26,536 nucleotides of DNA, taken from a virus. Below, piece by piece: positions 22,474 through 26,536 of this stretch. Below the pieces are notes generated by a model. It was given only the letters and a program-made list of their open reading frames with translations, was not told where the DNA came from and did no database searches. Location of the stretch: the IMG/VR virus record IMGVR_UViG_3300042383_000620, positions 1 to 26,536 of that record; one strand, written 5' to 3'. Each line of letters starts with the position of its first letter. Within the stretch, counting starts at the first letter, position 1. The position numbers were made by a program, and so were the translations under genes.

Positions 22474-22482
22474 ATGTGATAG

Positions 22483-22914
22483 TTACTTGACTCCCAACTT
22501 CTTGAGCTGCTGCTTTGGCTTGGCAGTTCGGTTGAGATTTACTGCGAATGTTACTACTGCTTTCTCGTAGAGATCGTCGAAGTCCACATTGTTTGATCCG
22601 CAATCGTTTGGATCCCAACTTCCTGTGTTGTATCCGGCATCTTCTGCGAGCCTACTTCGTGCTCCCCATCCGGTGTAGTGCTTGAGATTCTTGATTGCTT
22701 CGTGCAGATCACCGACGAACCTAACGGTTGCCATGTTGTGCTCTGCGTTGCTGTATCGTTTTGCCATCTGGCGCCCGATCTCGGCTACTGCCGATTCGAA
22801 TGCGTTGCTTAGCACGTCTAGGTCTACTTGACCACTGATGTCGATATTGATGTCCTTGACATCTGCCATTCTTGGCGGTACGCACTTGACCTTGTTCTTT
22901 AGTGTCTTACCCAT
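22483..22914 (-). CDS. Hypothetical protein
   Basis: The 143-aa protein has a basic start (GKTLKNKVKCVPPR), an alternating segment (DINIDISGQVDLDVLSNAFE), a helix rich in Ala and Arg and a C-terminal DDLYEKAVVTFAVNLNRTAK. It is not recognised. The ATG at 22914 lies in an 8-base overlap with the preceding gene and has GGAGAACA upstream; the longer frame from 23046 lies in that gene. Its TAA runs directly into a copy of the ACTATCACA word and the UUCG hairpin. Confidence 0.66.
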   Translation of the reverse strand: MGKTLKNKVKCVPPRMADVKDINIDISGQVDLDVLSNAFESAVAEIGRQMAKRYSNAEHNMATVRFVGDLHEAIKNLKHYTGWGARSRLAEDAGYNTGSWDPNDCGSNNVDFDDLYEKAVVTFAVNLNRTAKPKQQLKKLGVK

Positions 22915-23353
22915 TGTTCTCCTCCTTCTTGCGCTGTACAATGTACGCGCCTGTTCCAAAGTCGTACGAGATATCGTATGACTCATCAAAATCTTCGAAC
23001 TGATCACCTGATGTGTCGTACTCGAAGACTCTCTGTAGGATGGCATTCAAGAATGACCATCGCTTGTTCTCTTCTACTCCGTCACCATTGATGATCCTGT
23101 CCATTTCTTTGCCGGCTAGTGCTGCTGCTTTGAGCAAGTTCTTTTGAACTAGTCGAAGATCTCGCAGTACTTCTGGATTGAAACCTACAAGATCATCAAG
23201 TCGGTCAACGATGCTGTCGAGTTCTTCGTATACATTATTGCTTTGTGTCTCTGCATCGTTTGCATAGGAACTTGCGCTTTCTGCTGCGTTGCTTGCGTCG
23301 TATGCGCTACTCCTCGCTGAGTCGAGAAGTTCTCTCAATTGTTGAATATTCAT
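22907..23353 (-). CDS. Coiled-coil hypothetical protein
   Basis: The 148-aa protein is mostly helical. Residues 1-70 form an Ala/Ser/Asp-rich coiled coil (LLDSARSSAYDASNAAESAS), followed by a second helix (LRLVQKNLLKAAALAGKE) and a short acidic, aromatic end (DEDFDE-like, then GAYIVQRKKEENNG). No family is recognised. AGGAGA lies upstream of the ATG, which falls in the 3' end of the previous gene. Confidence 0.68.
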   Translation of the reverse strand: MNIQQLRELLDSARSSAYDASNAAESASSYANDAETQSNNVYEELDSIVDRLDDLVGFNPEVLRDLRLVQKNLLKAAALAGKEMDRIINGDGVEENKRWSFLNAILQRVFEYDTSGDQFEDFDESYDISYDFGTGAYIVQRKKEENNG

Positions 23354-23528
23354 TGGTCTCTCCTATTCTGTCCAGGTTGAAGTCCTGAACACTACTCATT
23401 GCTATTGATTGTGCGTACTCGCATTCGTCGCACAACCCATATCCGAAACCTTCAGAGTAAAACCCTGTTTGGACTGGATCGAAGCGTACTGAACAATCAG
23501 CACACTGGATCAGTCTCTTTTTCGCCAT
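23307..23528 (-). CDS. Small zinc-knuckle protein
   Basis: The 73-aa protein has QCADCSVRFDP and GLCDECEYA, two CxxC pairs about 20 residues apart, forming a probable zinc ribbon, then a polar C-terminal tail. A GGGGGTGA site precedes the ATG, which overlaps the RadC-like gene by 32 bases. The function is not known. Confidence 0.68.
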   Translation of the reverse strand: MAKKRLIQCADCSVRFDPVQTGFYSEGFGYGLCDECEYAQSIAMSSVQDFNLDRIGETNEYSTIERTSRLSEE

Positions 23529-24036
23529 CTACATCACCCCCTTTCGCGGCCATACTGAAGAAGTCTTCCATTACCAGTTCTGGGTTCCATAGATTTTGGT
23601 TCCCAGCCCGGATGCTAGTGTATCTGTTTTCTCCGATTACCAAATGGTCTAGTAGTTCGATATCTAGTAGTGCTGCAGCTCTGCACATTTCTGATGTTAG
23701 TTGTAGGTCTGCTTCGCTCGGTTCTGTATTGCCGCTTGGATGATTGTGAATCATTACCATTCCTGGTGCATTCTGGATGATAGTAGTGCGTACAATTTCT
23801 GCGATTCGCACGCTTGTACCAGTTGCTGTGCCTGTGTACACTTTTTGGATTCCGATTAGACCATTCTGGCCATCAAGCGATAGAACCCACAACCCTTCTT
23901 GGTCTGTTGACAATGCTGTTTCTTTGAATAGTTCATATGCTGTTTCCGGGCTAATGATCCTTGGTCTTTCTGATTCTCCTGTTGACTTGCGTGTGACTTC
24001 GATCTCGTACTGACTCCAGTTATCTGACTTAGCCAT
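23497..24036 (-). CDS. radC: RadC/JAB-domain (JAMM metalloprotease-like) protein
   Basis: The 179-aa protein contains a complete JAMM metal site: MIHNHPSGNTEPSEADLQLT with H97, H99, S107 and D110. It is followed by ELLDHLVIGENRYTSIRAG, the RadC C-terminal signature. The usual N-terminal helix-hairpin-helix part of RadC is missing; instead residues 1-60 are a different mixed segment. Such RadC-like proteins are common in mobile elements and phages; proposed roles include protease, deubiquitinase-like or anti-defence functions, none proven here. GGAGGT lies upstream of the ATG, which overlaps the previous gene by 8 bases. Confidence 0.87.
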   Translation of the reverse strand: MAKSDNWSQYEIEVTRKSTGESERPRIISPETAYELFKETALSTDQEGLWVLSLDGQNGLIGIQKVYTGTATGTSVRIAEIVRTTIIQNAPGMVMIHNHPSGNTEPSEADLQLTSEMCRAAALLDIELLDHLVIGENRYTSIRAGNQNLWNPELVMEDFFSMAAKGGDVDGEKETDPVC

Positions 24037-24250
24037 TTAGCACCTCCATAAGTTGCCATGTAACTACGCATTCTGCTTCATTGCATTCGTATGTGTAGCA
24101 ATTTAGTGTTGATGGCTTGCCAGGCCATTTGAATACTGCAAGGAATGGTTCGTTCCAGACGCGCATTGTAAAGTCTTCTTCGTCTAGATGTGACTTTAGT
24201 TCTTCTACTGCATCGCGTGCCGTTACGAACGCTTCGTGATAATCTGGCAT
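24029..24250 (-). CDS. Hypothetical protein with uncertain start
   Basis: From ATG at 24250 the frame gives 73 aa starting MPDYHEAFVTARDAVEELKS, with a later Cys/acid segment (LNCYTYECNEAECVVTW). AGGA is just upstream. A longer reading from ATG at 24358 would overlap the preceding gene by 86 bases. The protein is not recognised; the ending coupled to the RadC-like gene supports the reading frame. Confidence 0.6.
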   Translation of the reverse strand: MPDYHEAFVTARDAVEELKSHLDEEDFTMRVWNEPFLAVFKWPGKPSTLNCYTYECNEAECVVTWQLMEVLNG

Positions 24251-24272
24251 GCATCCTACTAGTCCGATTTCG

Positions 24273-24545
24273 CTATGATAGTGGTTCACTGCAGGACTCA
24301 ACTGTTTCCCATCCCAGTTCTTCGTATTCCCAATCGTACTCGTGTCCATTTTCGTCAATCTCCTTTGCTGCTAGACTATTGCTTAGCGCATACACGATTG
24401 TGCTGCGGTATACATCCTGGTGCTGTACCACTCTGATGCGCTTTTCGTATGTCGGATGGCAGGCTTCGCATGGCCCTGGGCATCCGTGTTTTTCTGTTTC
24501 TGCTTCAAATTTTGCTAGATTGAATTCTTTCGGCTGATGATACAT
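24273..24545 (-). CDS. Hypothetical protein with Cys cluster
   Basis: The 90-aa protein has CPGPCEACHPTYEKR near residue 22, a three-Cys cluster followed by His that could bind a metal. A YRSTIVYALSNSLAAKEI segment and a very acidic, Trp-containing end follow. AAGGAG lies 9 bases before the ATG, and it overlaps the previous gene by 41 bases. Not recognised. Confidence 0.64.
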   Translation of the reverse strand: MYHQPKEFNLAKFEAETEKHGCPGPCEACHPTYEKRIRVVQHQDVYRSTIVYALSNSLAAKEIDENGHEYDWEYEELGWETVESCSEPLS

Positions 24546-24762
24546 ATTGCAACTCCTTTCTTACTGATTTGATAATGTCATCTACTAGTGCTAGGCATCC
24601 TTCTCTGTCGTTTTGGGTCATCACCCACATTGACATGTTGATCTCCCAGCACATGAGGCAGTAGCTGCCTTGTACTGTTCCCCACATGCCATGCCAGTGT
24701 ACCATCCTTGCCGTTTTGAAGTCTTGCTGGCACCTCCGGCAGTTGCTCCTGATTGTTACCAT
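24505..24762 (-). CDS. Small zinc-knuckle protein
   Basis: The 85-aa protein carries NCRRCQQDFKTARM and SYCLMCWEINM, two CxxC pairs spaced by about 24 residues with HWHGMW between, probably a zinc ribbon. The C-terminal half is helical (CLALVDDIIKSVRKELQ). The ATG at 24762 overlaps the previous gene's stop (ATGGTAA). Not recognised further. Confidence 0.66.
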   Translation of the reverse strand: MVTIRSNCRRCQQDFKTARMVHWHGMWGTVQGSYCLMCWEINMSMWVMTQNDREGCLALVDDIIKSVRKELQYVSSAERIQSSKI

Positions 24763-24908
24763 AGGATTGGCTGGCCGTTGGCCGCTGCGTGCTTCTTACA
24801 CATGTGCAGTCCTTTCTTTGTGTTGAAGTCATGCGTGTATACTACTACATGCCCTAGCGCTTTGCATGACTTGTAAACGCATAGGTATGTCTTGTACTTG
24901 CTACCCAT
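24756..24908 (-). CDS. First gene of the leftward operon, small Cys/His protein (50 aa)
   Basis: A 50-codon frame starts at ATG 24908 with a strong AAGGAGG 5 bases upstream and stops with TAA at 24756-24758. The protein (start MGSKYKTYLCVYKSCKALGH, end MCKKHAAANGQPILW) has Cys at 10, 15 and 37 and His at 40, a compact zinc-binding layout. It is the first gene after the structured leader at 24926-25011. Confidence 0.7.
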   Translation of the reverse strand: MGSKYKTYLCVYKSCKALGHVVVYTHDFNTKKGLHMCKKHAAANGQPILW

Positions 24909-24925
24909 GAAACCTCCTTGCCTAT

Positions 24926-24937
24926 TGTGATAGTGAG
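24926..24937 (+). repeat. 12-base repeated word, copy 3
   Basis: TGTGATAGTGAG, with GCCTAT before it as at 21026. On the leftward transcript it reads CTCACTATCACA, 12 bases upstream of the GGAGG of the first operon gene. A role in regulating that operon is possible. Confidence 0.6.
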
Positions 24938-25011
24938 CGTTGCCGCTCCGTTTCTTACCGCTGCCGCGATTAGCGGCAGCGGCTCTTACGAGCAGTTGCG
25001 CAGCAACTGTT
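24935..25011 (-). promoter_or_regulatory. Three-hairpin leader of the leftward operon
   Basis: Between the 25-kb terminator and the first gene lie three perfect hairpins. They are CAGTTGC / GCAACTG (24993-25009, extended by A-T and G-U), CCGCTGCCGC / GCGGCAGCGG with a 5-base loop (24958-24982), and on the leftward strand GAGCG / CGCTC with a GCAA (GNRA) loop (24935-24948). I find no convincing -35/-10 pair. It may hold an operon promoter using a non-consensus sequence, or a structured 5' leader. Confidence 0.55.
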
Positions 25012-25023
25012 CCTTTTGGGGGG

Positions 25024-25061
25024 AAAAATAAACCCGCCCAGCCGCGTGAGCGGCTGGGCGG
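25024..25061 (-). terminator. Intrinsic terminator of the SSB operon
   Basis: A 12-bp stem, CCGCCCAGCCGC with GCGGCTGGGCGG and a four-base loop (25034-25061), is followed on the leftward strand by TTTATTTTT (25024-25032). It lies 20 bases beyond the membrane-protein stop. The tip GCCGCGTGAGCGGC is identical to that of the 21-kb terminator. Confidence 0.9.
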
Positions 25062-25081
25062 TAGTTGCTAGACCTGCTGGT

Positions 25082-25270
25082 CTAGATCTTGCGGTAGTGA
25101 TTCCGCAGTGCAACATTGATTTCGTCTCCGATCCAGAGTGATAGTCCGATTACCGCTATACCAGCGAATACACCGAACCCAACGCCCAGTGCGGAGCCGA
25201 AGGCTGCGTAGCCTGCTGCTCCGCCGAAGACGATACCTGCTACCAATAGGATCTTGTCTCCTGCGTTCAT
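25082..25270 (-). CDS. Two-helix small membrane protein
   Basis: The 62-aa protein has two hydrophobic helices separated by Gly/Ala (KILLVAGIVFGGAAGYAAFG and GVGFGVFAGIAVIGLSLWIG) and a polar basic end (NHYRKI). The Gly-rich helices suggest tight packing, as in holins and small pore or regulator proteins. GAGGAGG lies upstream of the ATG, which overlaps the SSB stop (ATGA). Early co-expression with SSB argues against a lysis role; a membrane anchor or superinfection protein is possible. Confidence 0.7.
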   Translation of the reverse strand: MNAGDKILLVAGIVFGGAAGYAAFGSALGVGFGVFAGIAVIGLSLWIGDEINVALRNHYRKI

Positions 25271-25605
25271 GCTGGAACCTCCTCATTCATGCTGTCTACA
25301 ACGATGTTGGTATAGTACACTGGCTTACCACCTGCGACATCTTTCTTCTTGATGTCAATGTGACCATTGAAGTCTACCAACTTACCTGCCTGTGCTGCAA
25401 GCGCTTCGGCTACTGTGCCGCTTGCGATGCAGCGGATGTAGCGCACCTTGGTATCTTCACCTTCGCCGCTGGTGGCAGCAACTGTGAAGGTTAGGCGTGC
25501 TGAACCGTACTGCGACTGTTCCTTGCTGAGATACTGGTACGATGGTGTCGTACCGTCTGCTCGGAACTGCTGGAACTTACCCGAGAGCCTAACCGTGTTA
25601 GCCAT
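25267..25605 (-). CDS. SSB-like OB-fold single-strand DNA-binding protein
   Basis: The 112-aa protein follows the SSB strand order: VRLSGKFQQFRADG (strand 1), ARLTFTVAAT, KVRYIRCIASGTVAEALAAQ (strand 3 with the typical Ala-rich turn), GKLVDFNGHIDIKKKDVAGG (strand 4) and VYYTNIVVDSM (strand 5). It would bind ssDNA during replication and recombination. It has no acidic C-terminal tip like bacterial SSB, but ends EEVPA. The ATG at 25605 has AAGGAG 9 bases upstream; an earlier in-frame start has none. It flanks the structured intergenic region. Confidence 0.78.
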   Translation of the reverse strand: MANTVRLSGKFQQFRADGTTPSYQYLSKEQSQYGSARLTFTVAATSGEGEDTKVRYIRCIASGTVAEALAAQAGKLVDFNGHIDIKKKDVAGGKPVYYTNIVVDSMNEEVPA

Positions 25606-25664
25606 GTCTGCTAACTCCTTTTGCTTTGTCCAGGTACCTGCTCGGAAGTCCCTTGCGGGGGCTG

Positions 25665-25690
25665 GACAACGAGAGTATCCATCGGTTGTC
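25665..25690 (-). promoter_or_regulatory. Inverted repeat with TTGACA upstream of SSB
   Basis: GACAAC (25665-25670) and GTTGTC (25685-25690) are arms of an inverted repeat whose centres are two helical turns apart. On the leftward strand the outer arm reads TTGACA, a perfect -35, but no -10 lies at the right spacing. It is best read as an operator or protein-binding site for the SSB operon. Confidence 0.4.
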
Positions 25691-25794
25691 AAGGGCGCCG
25701 CCCGCCAGGGCGGAGCCGCATTTGTACGAGGAGCTGTGAAGCGACGAGTGATAGTAGAGTGCTCGGGCTTGACCCGCGGGAGCGTGAGCGACTA

Positions 25795-25835
25795 GCGGGC
25801 TGCGCAGCGCTTATAAATAAATAAGCGCAGCCCGC
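25795..25835. other. GC-rich stem with AT-rich loop
   Basis: GCGGGCTGCGC / GCGCAGCCCGC (11 bp perfect) closes a 19-base loop containing TTATAAATAAATAA. An alternative inner stem, GCGCTTAT / ATAAGCGC, competes with it. A strong hairpin with an easily melted loop is typical of origin or terminator elements, but no T-run follows on either strand. Confidence 0.6.
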
Positions 25836-25888
25836 GTCACCCTTTACTCCGATGGTACTCTTGGAAGACCAGCCCCCAGACCGTATTG

Positions 25889-25966
25889 CGCGAAGCGAGA
25901 CGAGCCCGCATTTCGGCAGAACTGCGGAGACTGCGCCTTGCGCAGTCCTGCTCGGCTTGCTTCGCG
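25889..25966 (+). ncRNA. Candidate three-way-junction structured element
   Basis: An outer helix CGCGAAGC / GCTTCGCG (25889-25896 with 25959-25966, extended by two G-U pairs) is followed by an inner helix CGAGC / GCTCG (25901-25905 with 25950-25954). These enclose two hairpins: CCGCA / TGCGG, and GACTGCGC / GCGCAGTC with a 3-base loop (25929-25947). All pairs are Watson-Crick except the two G-U pairs, possible only on this strand. Confidence 0.6.
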
Positions 25967-26041
25967 TGGTGCGTTCTTGTGCCTGCTCTTGCGGGGTGCC
26001 ATGGTGTGCATGTTGGCTTATCTAGTGTTGAGCACGAATAC

Positions 26042-26086
26042 GGGTGATACACAGGCAGTGCCTGCTTACCCTGTGTAAATCAACCC
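26042..26086 (+). ncRNA. Long hairpin with three bulged bases
   Basis: All 14 bases of the left arm (GGGTGATACACAGG) pair with the right arm CCTGTGTAAATCAACCC, leaving three bulged A residues on the right side and a 14-base loop. A smaller GGCA / TGCC hairpin competes in the loop. It lies between the three-way and the four-way element. Confidence 0.6.
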
Positions 26087-26092
26087 TGATAA

Positions 26093-26169
26093 GCAGCGCA
26101 CCCTGCGAAGCAGGGGGGGGTACAAGTCCCAATGGACTTGTGCACCCTAGACCGAAGGTCTTGCGCTGC
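26093..26169 (+). ncRNA. Candidate four-helix cloverleaf structured element
   Basis: An outer 8-bp helix GCAGCGCA / TGCGCTGC (26093-26100 with 26162-26169) encloses three hairpins. The first is CCCTGC / GCAGGG with a GAA loop. The second is ACAAGTCC / GGACTTGT with a CAAT loop (26122-26141, extended by U-G and G-C). The third is AGACC / GGTCT with a GAA loop. Every stem is perfect and the first and last abut the outer helix without spare bases. It is not a tRNA: no TTCRA loop or CCA. The C(GAA)G tips are also very stable as single-stranded DNA. Confidence 0.65.
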
Positions 26170-26187
26170 GGAGACGGCGAATGTTCA

Positions 26188-26268
26188 AAGGGGGGGCTCC
26201 CTGGGGAGAATATATAGATTTCCGTCAACGCTTGGGTACACCCTGCCTCCGCCCTTGAGACCCCCCTT
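26188..26268 (+). ncRNA. Possible long-range helix closing the structured region
   Basis: AAGGGGGG (26188-26195) is complementary to CCCCCCTT (26261-26268), enclosing 65 bases that include a small CTCC / GGAG hairpin and an ATATATAGA element. G runs slide easily, so the exact register is uncertain. Confidence 0.4.
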
Positions 26269-26336
26269 AGATAACCCTTTTGTGCAATTTTCTGCAAAAA
26301 GTGCCAAAAACCTGTCTTATATATAGAGGACTATTA

Positions 26337-26378
26337 CAGGTACACCTGAATCTTAAACAAAGAAGGTATATATACCTT
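26337..26378 (+). promoter_or_regulatory. Two palindromes upstream of the rightward gene
   Basis: CAGGT-AC-ACCTG (26337-26348) and a perfect 16-base palindrome AAGGTATATATACCTT (26363-26378) lie 32-73 bases before the ATG at 26410. CAGGTACCTG, a similar palindrome, lies at 25631-25640 in front of the SSB gene. They look like operators. A further GGGCA / TGCCC hairpin (26383-26395) sits just before the ribosome site. Confidence 0.5.
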
Positions 26379-26409
26379 TAGGGGGCAGTCTGCCCTGGGA
26401 GATGTAACA

Positions 26410-26536
26410 ATGGGACGAGGAGATAAGCCGGGGCAGGACGAGTGGAGTCAAGGCCGAAAGGCTGCTGGTGAGGCAAGAGGCTACGCTCCAGCCCCTCGTG
26501 GCGCAGCTAAGCCGGTTAATCTCGGGACCGTACGTG
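26410..26536 (+). CDS. N-terminus of a rightward gene, partial
   Basis: An ATG at 26410, with GGGAG about 8 bases upstream, opens a frame that runs off the window after 42 codons. The visible part is basic and disordered (MGRGDKPGQDEWSQGRKAAG, then EARGYAPAPRGAAKPVNLGT). As the first gene of the rightward strand, upstream of the virion genes if the genome is circular or circularly permuted, it may be a terminase or other head gene. That is only position-based. Confidence 0.6.
   Translation, partial: MGRGDKPGQDEWSQGRKAAGEARGYAPAPRGAAKPVNLGTVR

Larger units (their letters stand above)
25606..26409. other. 804-bp gene-free, highly structured divergent region
   Basis: No frame on either strand has a credible ribosome binding site, family match or gene-like composition here. 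The region separates a leftward early operon from a rightward gene and holds at least seven strong inverted repeats, two G runs, three TATATA elements and two CAGGT palindromes. G-U pairs in two helices are possible only on the + strand, which favours a rightward RNA. Origin, packaging site and large non-coding RNA are all possible; the sub-elements are listed separately. Confidence 0.8.

Noticed and set aside
25685-25690. Perfect TTGACA on the leftward strand upstream of SSB as a promoter
   Set aside because: At 16-18 bases spacing there is no A/T-rich -10 box; kept only as part of an inverted repeat.
25811-25819. TATAAATA, identical to the T4 late promoter core, in the loop of a hairpin
   Set aside because: No T4-type late sigma or clamp genes are seen, and the motif is an AT-rich loop of a symmetric hairpin.
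26093-26169. Cloverleaf as a second tRNA
   Set aside because: Arms have 3- and 4-base loops, no TTCRA loop, no 7-base anticodon loop and no CCA end.
25837-26326. Open frames of 64-91 codons on both strands in the intergenic region
   Set aside because: No ribosome binding site, no family pattern, odd composition, and they cross the perfect hairpins.
26206-26326. Repeated ATATATAG elements as -10 boxes
   Set aside because: No -35 at proper spacing upstream of either copy; phage-specific use is possible but unsupported.
1-26536. Circular closure of the window by joining its ends
   Set aside because: The last frame stays open across the junction, but no overlap or repeat between the two ends is visible, so closure cannot be claimed.

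Overview
The window is a nearly complete stretch of a small tailed double-stranded DNA phage (Caudoviricetes). Genes are tightly packed and mostly translationally coupled (TAATG, ATGA, GTGA or TGATG junctions). A recognisable head and tail block, a recombination and replication block and many tiny accessory genes are present. The host is not directly visible. Two promoter candidates with a TTGACC/TTGACA -35 box, one with a TAGGAT -10 box, strong GGAGG ribosome binding sites, a ReqiPepy6-gp37-like tail hub and balanced GC suggest a Gram-positive, probably actinobacterial, host (possibly freshwater). That is an inference. No integrase, immunity repressor, DNA polymerase, terminase or complete portal gene lies inside the window; terminase and portal probably lie just outside its ends.

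Layout. Bases 1-11210 (+): the C-terminus of an upstream virion gene, a 1503-aa probable internal or ejected virion protein, scaffold, an N4-gp56/HK97-fold-like capsid protein, two hairpins, a GT-B glycosyltransferase, an adaptor, a Dit-like protein, a tail hub and a coiled-coil holin-like protein. Bases 11210-13796 (+): an HTH-exonuclease fusion, an RmlD-like reductase and an NAD-dependent sugar epimerase. Bases 13774-13884: a promoter-like site and a two-hairpin leader. Bases 13885-17817 (+): Cas4-like nuclease, ERF annealing protein, a double-psi beta-barrel (RlpA-like) protein, a Holliday-junction-resolvase-like nuclease, an RmlC-like epimerase, a second holin-like protein, a zinc ribbon and MazG. 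Bases 17804-20930 (+): a DUF1599-like protein, small genes, an internal promoter at 18474, DnaB helicase and two phage-conserved hypotheticals. Then come tRNA-Ile(UAU) and a bidirectional terminator.

Bases 21097-24908 (-) hold an operon of twelve small overlapping genes. They include several CxxC zinc-knuckle proteins, a RadC/JAB-domain protein and a WSNYETW protein. Bases 25082-25605 (-) hold an SSB-like protein and a two-helix membrane protein with their own terminator. Bases 25606-26409 form an 804-bp gene-free divergent region full of perfect hairpins, including a four-helix cloverleaf and a three-way junction. A rightward gene starts at 26410 and runs off the end.

How the parts fit. ERF, Cas4-like nuclease, resolvase-like nuclease, SSB and DnaB make a phage recombination and replication set. 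RmlC, RmlD, the epimerase and the glycosyltransferase make a partial deoxysugar route that could decorate the capsid next to which the transferase is encoded. The phage tRNA reads AUA, a codon that is common in most phage genes but absent from the capsid gene. The most interesting unexplained element is the structured intergenic region at 25795-26270.
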